Notes: generated by a model not told the origin, from the sequence alone. 64,000 bases of DNA from Humulus lupulus (GCF_963169125.1 NC_084794.1:227475409-227539408), one strand, 5' to 3'. Counted from the first letter of the stretch, positions 18,773 through 29,900 are shown. Numbers and translations are program-made.

Positions 18773-21401
18773 ATGCCAGATTTGTGGGGAGGTGAAATGC
18801 CTATTGACGACGACCTTCTCGCCCAGCTGCTCGAGGGAGAAGAAAAACCAGCTAACCGTATCCACGAGATCCCTTTTTCGCGATCCTCTTCCAGACCCCA
18901 TCCTTCTCCTCCAATGGCCCGTTCCAAATCTTCGGGCAAGAAAAGGCCCGAGTCTGAAAACATCCCAAATTCTCCTGCTTGGCCTGATTCGCAGGCAAGG
19001 GCTCCCTTGACCAGTGGTCGAGAAAATCTTGTTCCTGACCCTAATATCCAAATTATGGCCCGCCCTCGCCATCAGAACCTGCCTGATGTCGAGTGGTATA
19101 CTTCCCCGGCCAGTTCAGTGACCCTTCGGATGGTTGCTTACTGCTTCAGGAAATTCCCTCTCACAGGGGTTTCCATTATACGTCCTGCTGCAGACCAGAG
19201 GGCTAACCTCCCCGGAGGTGCAAATAGCGCCTGGTCCCGGTATCACATCGAGGCGGGAGCTTATCTCCCTCTTCATCCCTTTTTTGAGGGGGTGGCCAAT
19301 TATTTCGGTGTCGCCCCCTTCCAAATAACTCCAAACGGATATAGAATGCTGGCCGCACTCTATATCCTATATAAACTTAAGAAATGGCCAGAACCTTTGC
19401 CCCATGAGGTCAACTATCTTTTTGACCATAAGTCTAACCCGCAACAACACGGAACGGGTTTCTTCCATTTCTGTCACCAGGAAACCAATCGAACATTCCT
19501 GAGTGACACTACGCACATCTCGAATGTGGGGCAGTATAGTAAGGAGTACTTCCTTACTCCAAACATAACCAGCAATAACTTGGCCTTCGCTCGAGGAGGT
19601 AAGTGCTTGTCTTCGACTGGTCGATACTTTTCGTCGATGTGTTCCCTTTCATTTTTCTTAAACTGTAATCTGTTTTTCAGGCCCCTGGTTACGTCCGACC
19701 CCAACACCAGACATGGTGTTGAGGTCCAATACTTTGGCCAGGATGTCCGACGAAGCAAAAAGCGTCAAGACCCTGGTGAATGAAGAAAACTTTAGGCTGT
19801 CTGGCCTCCTGGCTCCTCGCCATGAAACTAGAGGGTCCGTGGTGGACGAAACCACTGCCGAGGGGGTTCCCGAGCAGCAACCCCCTGTGCCTCCTCCTCG
19901 AAGGAGGCCAACGTGGGTTACAATCAGGGAGCCCACGGGGCAATCCTTCCGCAGAAAGACCTTCTGCTCCCCAAGGCAAGGGGAAACAAAAGGCCAAAGA
20001 GCCTATTGTGGACTTGGAAGAATCCTCTGATGATAATGGTAAAGTTATTTCGCTTTTAAATGGTTTGCCAATTCCCTGTCATATGTTTGACGGGGAGGGT
20101 AACTTTACATATGCTCCAAACCTAGGGCCAGACTTCTTCATGCCAGATAATGAGTATATGACTAATAGAGTCAATAGTGTAACGACCAGTAGTTGTAGCT
20201 CGGGTATTCACTTTGTTACCTCTTTTCTGTTGTATAATGGATTTTCATCTGCCTCTTATCTTATCATTTTCCTGTGTTTACTTGTATGCAGACATGGCCA
20301 CTTCCAACATCTTTGACATGTATCAGGCTGAGGAGGAGGAGGAAGTTCCTCAACTCCACCGAAGGTCCAAGAGGAGAATTGGTGAATCCAGCCGAGGTCC
20401 TCCAGCCAAGAAGGGTCGAACAGAAGACCTTCCCAAGGATGCACCAACTGGGCAAACTTCTGCCCATCCACCAGCTCCTACTGAGAAGCAGACCTCTCTT
20501 GCCCCGCCAAATCCTCCGGCTACGCCCGCCAGAGAGGAAATTACTCGTGAAGAAGCTCTCGGGGCCAAACTCATGAGTCGTGCCCTTCGATCCGCCAAGG
20601 ATCGCCTTGAACGCATCAGTAAAAGTGACCGCGTCAAGGATGCAATGGTCGAGGCTGAAAACATGGGGGTCGACCAGGTTCTGAACAGGACCCTGAATGA
20701 AATCTCCAGTGTGTGTACTTCTTCACTTCTTAAGCCTTAGTCTTTTATTCTTCACGGTAGGCTCTAACTTTTTCCTTTATTCACAGGCCTTGCTGTCTGC
20801 TATCACTGCTTGTACCCGTGTCAAGGCCTCCATCGAGCAGGCTAAGGCGAAGGCCACTGAGAGGCATCAGGTGAAGGCGGCTGAGGAGCTTTCGGCTACA
20901 GAGGCTAGGCATGCCAAGGAGTTGGAGGCAATGGTTCGAGAGAGGGATGCTGCGGTGACTAAGCTGTCAGAGGCTGAAGCTGCAAAGGAAGCTGCAATAA
21001 AGTCGCGACAGCAGTATCGAGACTCCAGCGTAACCCATCTTTGCGAAATCAAAAGGCTGGAAGAGATGCTCAAGCCCAAGGATGAGGCCATTGCTACTCT
21101 CGAAGGCAAAGTCGTGCAGTTGGAACTCGACAACTCCAAAAATCTGGAGAGGTACAAGAGGATGATGCTCCGATGTTTCTACAACTTTTGGAAACATAAT
21201 CAGGGTGCCGACTTTAGCTATCTTTCTGAAGACGTCAGGACTGCTGAGTTGGCTCGCTGCACTGCCCAACTGGCCGAAGAGGAGGCAAGAGCGAGGATCC
21301 CCGCCTCTCCAAGCATTGTTGCCGTGGAAGAAGAAGAAGTTGTTGAGGATGCGACCAACCAGGATGCTGCTCAGGACCCTCCATCCCCAAGTGCCTCTTA
21401 A
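18773..21401 (+). CDS. Antisense accessory gene (aORF) of the Tat element, 4 coding exons
   Basis: A spliced plus-strand gene lies opposite to gag-pol. Coding exons: 18773-19598, 19681-20038 (or to 20176), 20292-20710 and 20787-21401. Introns have GT/AG borders (GTAAGT at 19599, acceptors ending 19680, 20291 and 20786), and phases match across junctions. ATG 18773 sits just after a likely leader-intron acceptor; ATG 18761 is the alternative if that intron is not removed. Exon 1 has 'NLPDVEWYTSP' and 'YFGVAPFQITPNGYRML', exon 3 a basic region ('RRSKRRIGESSRGPPAKK'), and exon 4 a long Ala/Glu/Lys coiled coil ending 'CFYNFWKHNQGADFSYL' and an acidic tail. Exon 2 contains a one-base frameshift near 19940-19970, because its end is read in another frame ('KAKEPIVDLEESSDDN'). 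Antisense ORFs of this type are known from Tat-lineage elements; their function is not established. The family call is strong, the exact exon 2 end is uncertain. Confidence 0.72.
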
Positions 21402-22099
21402 ACTTTTCCCTTGTTTTTTCTTTCTTTTTGGTTACACGACCCACGGGTCGTGATGTAAAGACAATACTTTCTTTTTAAACTTTGCTGCACGGGCAGTAAA
21501 TCTTTTTTTCTTTTACTTGAACAGTTACATCCAAGCAGCGATGCTTGCGGTGTAAAAGCTTAAATCTTGATGCTATAATATCTTAATTTATTATAACATT
21601 TGTCCGTATGACCGAACTTAGCATAGTACTTTGGCATGATTTAACAAAACATAAATTTTGAAAAATACTCTAAGTACTGTAGCATGCTTTCACTCATTTT
21701 GTTCATGTGTTTACATACCTTGCGAGTATGCTTTGCTATCGATGTGCCTTATATGCCCCCTAAGTGATCGAGGAGCTTTAGGTCCTTGGTCACTTGCCCT
21801 GACCATGGCCTGTTCGAACATTCCTGGTCGTATGAAAAATGATACTTGTAATACAGCAAAACAACACACGTAATGAACAAATACTTGCAAATGTAAATTC
21901 ACAATGGTTGGCAAGAATGACTGGCTGCGCACAGTCCCTTATAATCTCGTATTAAAAATGGACTAAACATGTTTGTACGAGTGATTCTATAATAGAACCT
22001 TACATATACGAGCAGTTAGCCATACAACGTGGCTAACCCTCTTTGCAAAACTTGTAAAAATTGAAATTTAATACAAGCCAGCCCTTTAAAAAGGGCTGT
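21402..22099. other. Spacer between antisense gene and integrase end
   Basis: About 700 bp with no supported ORF. It carries the convergent 3' ends of the antisense gene (stop at 21401) and of pol (stop near 22100). Short repeats of the form CACGGGTCGTG / CACGGGCAGTAAA at 21435-21500 may belong to the 3' end of the antisense transcript. Confidence 0.5.
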
Positions 22100-23107
22100 T
22101 TACTGATAATACTTGCGCAGGTGCTCTCCATTCCAATAGCGTGGAACGAGATCTCCGTTTAAGCGTGCAAGTTTGTAGGTGCCTGGATGAAGGACTTCTT
22201 CAATCTGGTAAGGTCCTTCCCAATTGGGTCCGAGTACTCCAGTAGTAGGGTCGCGGGTATTTAAGAAAACTCGTCGTAACACCAAGTCACCGACGCTGAA
22301 TTTCCTTTCTTTAACTTTGGAGTTAAAGTACCGGGCGACTTTTTGCTGGTATGCAGCTACTCGGAGTTGAGATTTCTCTCGTATCTCATCGATTGAGTCA
22401 AGGGACTCCATCATTAGCTGGCTGTTCTGTTCCTGGTCGTAGGTCAAACGCCGATGTGAGGGGGGATCTAACTCAACAGGCAACATAGCCACATACCCAT
22501 AGGCCAAGGAAAATGGAGTATGTCCTGTCGCTGTTCGGTGAGACATTCTATACGACCAAAGGACTTCAGGCAACTGCTCTGGCCATGCTCCTTTAGCTTC
22601 CTCAAGTCTTTTCTTCAGGGTGTCTTTAAGAGTTTTGTTTATGGCTTTGACTTGCCCATTCGCCTGGGGGTGTGCGACTGAAGAAAAGCTTTTAATAACT
22701 CCATGCCTTTCGCAGAAATCGGTGAATAAGTCGCTGTCAAACTGGGTCCCATTGTCTAAAACTATCTTTCTGGGCAAACCATACCGACAGACAATGTTCT
22801 TGATGACAAAGTCGAGAAATTTCTTGGTCGTGATGGTCGCGAGTGGCTCAGCTTCGGCCCATTTGGTGAAGTAATCAACTGTCACAACTGCGTATTTTAC
22901 TCCGCCTCTCCCTGTACGTAGGGATCCAATCAAATCTATCCCCCATACTGCAAAAGGCCACAGACTCTGCATTTGTTTCAATTCGTTCGGAGCTGCTCGT
23001 GGAATCTTTGAGAACCTTTGACATTTATCACATCTTCGTACAAACTCCATCGAATCCTCGTTCATCGTTGGCCAGAAGTAGCCCTGCCTTAGAATCTTCT
23101 TTGCCAA
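22100..23107 (-). pseudogene. Tat integrase, catalytic Glu replaced by Lys
   Basis: A 335-codon open frame on the minus strand. It starts inside the zinc finger ('CDKCQRFSK'), then has the first Asp in 'WGIDLIGSLRTGRGG', the second in 'KIVLDNGTQFDS' and the third catalytic position in 'HPQANGQVKAINKTL', where the family has Glu (QVEAIN); the codon at 22646-22648 reads AAA, a GAA-to-AAA change. The C-terminal part has 'GDLVLRRVF' and 'NWEGPYQIEEVLHPGTYKL', the usual Tat end. The upstream His pair of the zinc finger ('HEGFCGDHAGG') is in the neighbouring frame, so a frameshift lies near 23100. In the family integrase joins cDNA to host DNA; this copy should be inactive. Confidence 0.9.
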
Positions 23108-24117
23108 ACTCTGCCCCCAGCGTGATCCCCACAGAAGCCTTCATGCACCTCTTTCATGAATTCCTTAGCTTTTTCCGGTGTAACGCACCTGAGTAGTGGC
23201 ATCGAATATCCTCTTCGGTACATAACGCCATCGACCAGTATGTATCTAGCAGCTCGTCTTTGTAGAGTTCTGGCTTTGTTTCTATCTGTTGGCAGCGAAC
23301 CATTTGTCAGATATTCCAAGTAAGGCGCCATCCACGTATCCTCCATCCAATTCTCCATACTGGATTTCGTGGTTTGTATGCTCGGCTTACTCAGTCTTTC
23401 TACTGGCACGATGTTCAAGGTGTCAGCATCCTTTGCGCTCGCGAGTTTGGCTAAGGCATCTGCGTTTGAATTCTGATCTCGCGGGATTTGCTGGAGGGTG
23501 TACTTCGTGAACTGGGCTAACAAGTCTTTTGTTTTATTTAAGTAGGCCACCATTTTCAAGCCTCGCGCTTGGTATTCTCCCAGAACCTGATTCACCACCA
23601 GCTGTGAATTACTGTAGATATCAAGCGTCTTTATGCTCATATCCTTTGCCATTCTAAATCCAGTGAGGAGTGCTTCGTATTCTACTTCATTATTTGACGC
23701 AGTAAAGTCGAACCTGATGGCGCAGTGAAATCGATGCCCTTCCAGCGTTATCAATATCACTCCCGCTCCAGCGTGGGATTCGTTGCATGAGCCATCCGTG
23801 AATAGCTTCCACGAAGGAGTTTTATCTTGAGGCTCGGGCGTTTCAGGCTATCCGCACTGTTCGCTGTCTGGGAGTTCGGTGAATTCTGCAATAAGGTCGG
23901 CCAAGACTTGTCCCTTGACTGCTGCTCGTAGTGAATAAGTTATATCGAACTATCCCAGTTCGACTGCCCACTTTAATAATCGTCCAGCCGCTTCCGGCTT
24001 TTGGAGGACTTGCCGAAGGGGTTGATCAGTTAGAATTGTAATAGGATGGGCTTGAAAGTAGGGGCGTAGCTTTCTAGAGGCAAGGATCAAGCAATATGCT
24101 AACCTCTCGATTGGCAA
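23089..24117 (-). pseudogene. Tat dual RNase H (gypsy RNase H plus archaeal-type RNase H)
   Basis: Minus strand. The first RNase H is the decayed stretch 23830-24117 ('RLAYCLILASRKLRPYF', 'ITILTDQPLRQVL'). It is followed by a second RNase H fold: 'WKLFTDGSCNESHAGAGVIL' (first Asp), 'NNEVEYEALLTGFRMA' (Glu), 'YSNSQLVVNQVLGEY' and 'RDQNSNADALAKLAS' (last Asp). The third position is normally Asp (SDSQ); here codon 23608-23610 reads AAT (Asn), another G-to-A change. The second RNase H is the feature that sets Tat-lineage elements apart. The ORF 23089-23760 runs into the integrase zinc finger, with a frame break near 23100. Stops lie at about 24116, 23950 and 23850. Confidence 0.87.
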
Positions 24118-25406
24118 TTATCTCAATTCTGCCCCGATCAGTCTCTTGCTGACATAGTAGACTGCTTTTTGTACACCTTCTTCCTCTCGCACTAGCACCG
24201 CGCTGGCAGCAACTTCAGTAATCGCCAGATAAATTAACAAAGTTTCTCCTTCGATTTGTTTTGATAAGATGGGAGGCTGTGCCATATGAGTCTTCAAGGC
24301 CTGGAATGCTTGCTCGCAGTCTCCTGTCCACTCAAAATTCTTGTTTCCTCTAAGTAGATTGAAAAAAGGAACACACTTGTTCGTTGATTTCGAAATGAAT
24401 CTACTTAGGGCTGCGATCCTCCCGATTAAACTTTGTACATCTTTGATCCTTTCTGGCGAGTTCATGTTGATCGGGGATTTTATCTTGTCGGGGTTGGCCT
24501 CGATTCCTCTTGAATTTACGATAAACCCCAAAAACTTCCCTGATCCGACTCCAAAGGAACACTTGAGGGGATTTAATTTCATCTGGTACTTGTTTAACAC
24601 ATCAAAGCACTCTTGTAAATCCCTCACATGCCCTTCCGCCTTCTTAGACTTTACCAGCATGTCATCCACATATACCTCCATGTTTACACCGATTTTCTCC
24701 TTGAACATGTGGTTGACTAGCCGTTGGTAAGTCGCACCTGCATTTTTCAGTCCGAAGGGCATTACTTTGTAACAATACAAGCCCATATCGGTCCGAAAGC
24801 TGGTGTGATCCTCATCAGGGGGATGCATGCTAATCTGGTTGTAGCTTGAATATGCATCCATGAATGAGAGGATCTCATGTCCTGCAGTTGCATCGACCAG
24901 CTGGTCGATCCTTGGGAGTGGGAAGCAGTCTTTTGGGCAGGCTTTATTGAGGTCTGTAAATCCACGCAGGTTCGCCATTTGCCGTTAGGCTTGGGAACCA
25001 GCACTGGATTGGAGACCCACGATGGATAAAATGCCACCCGGATGAACCCATTCTCCTTTAGCCTTTCGACTTCTTCTTTTAAGGCTCGTGATCTATCTTT
25101 GTCGAGCAACCTTCTCTTTTGTTGCATGGGTGGAAAGGTTTTGTCTATATTCAGGACATGGCTGATTACTGCAGGATCTATCCCAACCATGTCTTTATGC
25201 GACCAGGCAAAAACCTCCTGGTTTTTTCGCAAGAATTCCACCAGTGCGTGCTTCGTGGTAGGCTCTAAGTTTTTCCCAACCTTTATGACTCTGGTTGGGT
25301 CTTCTTTGTCGAGTTGGACCTCCTCCAGGTCCTCGATGGGTCCAACATTTTCTTCAAAATCCCCAAAGCGAGGATCCAAATCTCCATCCTCACTTTGGGC
25401 AGCACC
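24118..25406 (-). pseudogene. Tat reverse transcriptase
   Basis: Two overlapping minus-strand frames, 24762-25379 and 24118-24978, joined by a one-base deletion at about 24950-24970: the text 'NGKWRTCVD' continues as 'TDLNKACPKDCFPLP' only in the other frame. Blocks in order: 'EVFAWSHKDMVGIDP' (pre-RT linker typical of Tat), 'RRLLDKDRSRALKEEVERL', 'SFMDAYSSYNQI', 'YCYKVMPFGLKNAGATYQRLV', and the catalytic box YVDD in 'MEVYVDDMLVKSKK'. The thumb and connection follow with 'KFLGFIVNSRGIEANPDKI' and 'FEWTGDCEQAFQALK'. All catalytic residues are visible. The frame is otherwise clean, so loss of function is due to the single shift and to stops up- and downstream. Confidence 0.92.
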
Positions 25407-26852
25407 CTATTTGGTGACTTCATCACCGGATTGGGCTTGCGTATCAACTTCCATCTGCAATCTATCTGGGGTAGTGCTCCTCGGCGTTCCACTTTTTGCC
25501 TTTGTGATCGAGGCGTTGTAGCACTCCCTGGCTTCCCTTTGATTTCCCAAAACGCGTCCTACCCCCGCATCTGTTGGGAACTTCATGGCTAGGTGCCACA
25601 TACAGATGACAACCCGTAGATCAACCAGTATGGGCCTTCCAATAACGGCGTTATACGCCGAAGGACAATCGACCACTACAAAAGTGGCGAGTAATGTCCT
25701 TGTTGCAGGCGCTGTACCCGTCGTTACTAGGAGTTTGATCAATCCGACTGGGGCGACTCCTTCTCCAGATAAGCTGTATATCGTTTGATTGCAGGGCTCC
25801 AAGTCCTTCACGGACAATTTCATGCGTTCCAGTGTTGATTTATACAGGATATTCACTGAACTTCCTGTATCGACCAGTACCCTCTTCACCATCATATTGT
25901 CCATCTGGATGTCCACGACCAGCGGATCGGAATGTGGGAACCTGACGTGTTGGGCATCGTCATCAAAGAAGGTTATCTCTCCTCCCTCTGACCGAGCCTT
26001 TTTTGGTGCAAGGTCCTCCACAGTCATCATCTCGATATCCTGGTCGTGGCGCAGAGTCCGAGCATACCGTTCTCTGGCCTTTCTGCTATTTCCCGCGAGG
26101 TGCGGGCCTCCACAGATGGTTAAGAGTGTTCTAGCCACGAGGGCAGGCTGTAATGGTGGTGAGCGTTGGCGTGTGGACGCCTGCTCGTTGCCACCAGGAG
26201 CTTCTCGTTGGGAAGTTCCCGAGGCCCGTACGTATCTTCTCAAGTGTCCTTGTCTAATAAGGAACTCGATTTCGTCTTTTAACTGGTTGCATTCATTAGT
26301 GTCATGTCCGTAGTCATTATGGTAACGACAGAACTTGGTGGTGTCTCTTTTCGAAATGTCCTTTCGAATAGGCCCAGGTTTCTTGTAAGGCACACTGGAA
26401 CTTGTGGCCTGGTAAACCTCTCCCCGAGACTCAACGAGGGCAGTGTAGTTAGTGAACCGAGGCTCATAACGATTACCCTTGACTCGTTTGTTGTCGGAGG
26501 TGGAAGGCTCGTTATACGGCCGTTTTCCACCGTTCTTGCCATTACCATTGCCGTTCCCGTTGCCTTTGCCATTACCACTAGGTTTAGACCCATTGGCGGC
26601 CTTGGCGGGTTCGGAAGCTTTATTATCCTTGCCTGAGGGCTTTCCGTCGTCGGCAATGGCTTCTTCAAGCATGATATAGTGATCAGCTCGATCCAAAAAT
26701 TCTTGGGTAGTTCTCACCCCTTCCTTTCGGAGACTCTTCCAGAGGGGAGAACGACATTTTACTCCTGCAGTTATGGCCATCATCTTCCCTTCGTCCCCGA
26801 CCGTCTTCAATCCAGCTGCTGCTCGCATAAAACGTTGGATGTAGTCTTTCAC
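25407..26852 (-). pseudogene. Tat gag C-terminal part, zinc knuckle and protease
   Basis: An open frame of about 480 codons on the minus strand, in the same frame as the N-terminal gag ORF above and the RT ORF below; only a TAG (about 26853-26855) and a stop at 25407-25409 interrupt it. It shows 'YIQRFMRAAAGL', a Gly/Asn/Lys-rich tract ('GNGKGNGNGNGNGKNGGKR'), 'KFCRYHNDYGHDTNECNQLK' (a CX2-type His/Cys knuckle region as usual in Tat), then 'EITFFDDDAQHVRFPHSDPLV' and the aspartic protease 'VKRVLVDTGSSVNILYKSTL' with intact DTG. The protease region also contains 'AYNAVIGRPIL'. In the family it supplies nucleocapsid and particle protease. Confidence 0.9.
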
Positions 26853-26855
26853 TGA

Positions 26856-28361
26856 CTACCCATCTTGTTGGCGAATTTTAACCAACTGGTTCGCTTCGGT
26901 CGGATGCACACGACCTGCGTAGAACTGTCCGTAGAACTCCCTTACGAACATTTCCCAAGAATCTATGCTTGCAGGAGGGAACTTGAAAAACCATTCTTGC
27001 GCAGCTTCAAAAAGTGTTGCAGGGAAGATCCTGCACCGAGCGTCTTCGGACACTTTCTGAATATCCATCTGAATTTCAAACTTGTTGACATGGGACACTG
27101 GGTCCCCATATCCGTCAAAGTTTGGGAGCGTAGGCATCTTGAATTTGCTGAGAGTTTCGGCGTTAGCTATCCTTTGTACGAAAGGAGTGCCTTTCCTCCT
27201 ATCGTGGTCGATGTAAGAAGTCCTTCCCCCGACCAGTTGCTGCACAGCCTGGTTGAGGGCGTCTATCTGGGCCTGCACAGCGGCAGGAATCGCTGTGGCC
27301 TCTATTGCCGGAGGGACATTCTCGCCATGCCGCTCACGGCGGTCGTTGAGTACATCTCTCAGGTCCTCTTCTCTTCTCTGCTGCTCGCTACCCTCGAGCC
27401 GGTTGAAGACATTATTTTTCCTAGGCTGCCCCCCAGCATCCTGTCTATTTGGTTGGTCATCTTGAGGTACCTGGCTCCTGCCTTTACCTCTTTCTTCATT
27501 CCTCCCATCGGCATTTCCTTTGCCTGAGTCGGCCTCATTATATCCGTGGCCATCTCTGAACCTCGACTGGCTATGGTGAGATCGACTGTTCCCTCGATGT
27601 CCGTTCCTGGCTGAATCATCCCGATCGTTAAAGGGTGGCCTGCGCTGGTCGTGGTGTCCCCGTGCATCATCGTGTTGTGGGGGGCCCCGGATCACAGAGC
27701 CTAACTCTGAGTCCCTCCTGTTGCCAGGAGGGTACTGACCTCTGTTCGGTAGGTTCGGCCCATCATCCCTACGGTGTCTAGGGCTGCGAGGCTGATGCTC
27801 GGCCCTATTCTGCCTCTGTTGCGGGGGATTACCCCGAGCAGCTTGGGATGGTGGCTGTGCCTCAGGATCCAGTGGGACATCATCACGAGGCATCTGAGGC
27901 TGCTCGGGCCTCTGCAGACTTGAAGGCTGGATTGGTGGGCTAGGATCGGGACCCCTCTGAGGTGGCCCATTCATAGGTTGGTCAGGTTGCGAGGCAGGTG
28001 CAGCCTGATTTCTCGCCAATAGCAAGGCTGCCTCGAGGGCTGCCATGGCTTCGCTCTGGCGGCGGTCCACCTCCGCCTGCCTTTCGCTCAATTCTGCGCG
28101 CTGCCGTTCAATTTCTTGCTGCTGCCGTGCCATAACTTCAGCGGCAGTCTCCTGACTGGCTCTCAGACTAGCCAGTTCTTCCTGCAACGCGCCCAGGGTA
28201 CTCTTCAACGTTGCATCATCCATTTCCTCCTCCTCAAAGTCCAGTTGTGGCTCATCCTCTGCCATACTTGCAGGAGGAGGAGGAGGTGGCGGGTTTGATG
28301 GTGCAGCGGCGATCGCCTGTCCAGTTTTCTTTCCAGCTTTCTCCATTAGTTTTCTCAACAA
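26856..28361 (-). CDS. Tat gag N-terminal part (501 aa)
   Basis: The first ORF after the 5' LTR on the minus strand, starting 18-34 bases past the primer-site candidate. Residues 1-60 are Ala/Pro-rich, about 60-120 form a long charged coiled coil ('LASLRASQETAAEVMARQQQ', 'RQRAELSERQAEVDRRQ'), followed by a Pro/Gln/Arg/Asp-rich disordered middle and a capsid-like end ('FKMPTLPNFDGYGDPVSHVN', 'FEAAQEWFFKFPPASI', 'FYGQFYAGR'). The frame ends with TAG after 'KIRQQDG', and the next codons ('SVKDYIQRF') continue gag without shift, so the stop is a point nonsense change rather than the natural end. Gag builds the particle that holds the RNA and enzymes. Confidence 0.88.
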   Translation of the reverse strand: MLRKLMEKAGKKTGQAIAAAPSNPPPPPPPASMAEDEPQLDFEEEEMDDATLKSTLGALQEELASLRASQETAAEVMARQQQEIERQRAELSERQAEVDRRQSEAMAALEAALLLARNQAAPASQPDQPMNGPPQRGPDPSPPIQPSSLQRPEQPQMPRDDVPLDPEAQPPSQAARGNPPQQRQNRAEHQPRSPRHRRDDGPNLPNRGQYPPGNRRDSELGSVIRGPPQHDDARGHHDQRRPPFNDRDDSARNGHRGNSRSHHSQSRFRDGHGYNEADSGKGNADGRNEERGKGRSQVPQDDQPNRQDAGGQPRKNNVFNRLEGSEQQRREEDLRDVLNDRRERHGENVPPAIEATAIPAAVQAQIDALNQAVQQLVGGRTSYIDHDRRKGTPFVQRIANAETLSKFKMPTLPNFDGYGDPVSHVNKFEIQMDIQKVSEDARCRIFPATLFEAAQEWFFKFPPASIDSWEMFVREFYGQFYAGRVHPTEANQLVKIRQQDG

Positions 28362-28376
28362 CGATAAATCAAGCTC

Positions 28377-28394
28377 TCAATGAAAGCACCAGAA
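28377..28394 (-). other. Primer-binding site candidate of Tat element
   Basis: The minus strand after the 5' LTR reads TTCTGGTGCTTTCATTGA. Position is right for a primer site; I do not assign the tRNA. It is not the initiator Met type used by the Tekay copies here. Confidence 0.5.
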
Positions 28395-28964
28395 TGTTGA
28401 CCCACGATTTGGCCAACTGACACGGAGTCATTATATGCTTGATATGAATGAAAGTAATGAGAAGAACGTAATGACAAAAGTAACTAAGACACAGTATTTT
28501 ATAGTGGTTCGGCCCCAGGATCTGGTAATGACCTACGTCCACTTAGGCTGATATTGATATAAAAATCAGATGAGTGATCAAAGAACTAGGGTTCAATGAG
28601 TTTCACTAATCTCTGAAGAACAATACAATATTACTAAGAGAATTACTATAGTCTCAAATGATTCAAAAGCCAAAAAGTCCTCTCCCTTGAGCTATCTCTT
28701 GCTATTTATAGGCTCAAGGGGGATTACAAAAGATTGTTACAGATATTCTTTCTTGAATAATCAGATACTCAGGAGATTGTGTGAGATAAATTCGGGATTC
28801 TACAAAGATCTTCCCATTAATGTTGCCTTGTATGCGGAGCTATTGACCAGACTGGTCGCAGGTAAGACTGGTTCGCACTGCTTCTAACGTGCCTTCTGGT
28901 CGATACTCTAGCAGAACGTTTCCAGGTGTCAGCCACGTGTCCAATGCTAATTTTTTGGATAACA
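28395..28964 (-). repeat. Tat element 5' LTR
   Basis: 570 bp, TG/CA ends, G-box core CACGTG at 28934-28939, TATAAATA on the minus strand near 28700. Followed by the right target duplication ggatt (28965-28969). About 15 differences from the 3' LTR, spread over its length. Confidence 0.93.
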
Positions 28965-29900
28965 GGATTAATTGGACAAATTCATCGTAGTGTTCATTGA
29001 CGATATTTTTGTGTACTCCAAGGAAAAAGTTGAGCACGAGGAACAATAAAGATTGACCATGTTGCGACTGAAGGACCATTGACTTGACGCTAAGTTAAAG
29101 AAGTGTGAATTTTGGCTTTCGCAAGTACCATTCCTCGGCCACATAATATCCAAGGACGGAGTTGCTATTGACCCAGCTAAGGTAGAGGTTGTGAAGGATT
29201 GGCCAAGACCTAAGAATGCGTCAGAGGTTAGAAGTTTTCTCGGGCTAGCAGGCTATTATCGAAGTTTTAAAGAAGGCTTTTCTAAGATAGCCACTCCGCT
29301 TACCAACCTAACCCTGAAATAACAAAGGTTTAACTGGATGGATAGACATGAAGAGAGTTTCTAGTTACTCAAGGATAAGTTATGCTCAGCACCAGTACTT
29401 TGTGTACTGACACCCAATGACAAGTTTGTAGTATATTGTGACGCGTCGAAGCAAGGTTTGGGTTGTGTGCTGATGCAAAATGACAAAGTGATAGCCTACA
29501 CCTCAAGGCAGCTGAAGGAATACGAGAAACACTATCCAATGCACGATATGGAGTTGGCAGCGGTGGTCTTTGCATTGAAAATCTGGCGCCACTATCTTTA
29601 TGGAGAACAATGTGAGATTTATACGGACCACAAGAGCTTAAAGTATTTCTTCACACAAAAGGTGCACAACATGAGGCAGCGTAGGTGGTTAGAACTTGTA
29701 AAGGATTATGAATGTGAAATCTTATACCACCCAGGAAAAACAAACATAGTTGCTGATGCGCTAACTAAGAAGAATTACGGAAATCTAGCAGCATTATCCG
29801 GAATAGAAAAGCTACTTCAACAAGAGCTGATCAATGTCGGAATAGAAGTAGTCATTGGTCAACTGGCTAACTTTTCCATCCAATCAAGTCTGTAAGAAGA
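28965..29900 (+). pseudogene. E1 RT C-terminal part and RNase H
   Basis: Plus-strand continuation of E1 pol after the Tat insertion. It opens with the RT catalytic box 'VVFIDDIFVYSK', then has stops near 29047 and 29080, 'KKCEFWLSQVPFLGHIISKD', '[19 protein letters not shown]', and RNase H in an open stretch 29458-29895: '[19 protein letters not shown]' with '[17 protein letters not shown]' and '[13 protein letters not shown]', ending '[15 protein letters not shown]'. The catalytic Asp, Glu, Asp and Asp of RNase H can be seen in 'YCDASKQG', 'DMELA', 'YTDHKS' and 'NIVADAL'. Several nonsense codons make it defective. Confidence 0.88.

Larger units (their letters stand above)
17267..28964 (-). 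mobile_element. Tat-lineage Ty3/gypsy element, near complete (11.7 kb)
   Basis: Two 570-bp LTRs (17267-17836 and 28395-28964), a 5-bp target duplication, a polypurine tract next to the lower LTR and a primer-site candidate next to the upper one define a complete element transcribed on the minus strand. Order on that strand: 5' LTR, gag, protease, RT, RNase H, a second (archaeal-type) RNase H, integrase, then an antisense spliced gene, then 3' LTR. The dual RNase H and the antisense gene between integrase and 3' LTR are known hallmarks of Tat/Retand/Ogre relatives. By eye the LTRs differ at about 15 of 570 positions. Stops, one frameshift in RT and active-site changes make it non-autonomous. 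Confidence 0.93.

Noticed and set aside
19474..21269. Minus-strand ORFs of 70-104 codons opposite the antisense gene exons
   Set aside because: They mirror GC-rich coding exons on the other strand and have no domain or codon pattern of their own.
26279..28420. Plus-strand ORFs opposite Tat gag (up to 220 codons)
   Set aside because: Complement of a clear gag/protease reading frame; the open length follows from the GC-rich coding strand.
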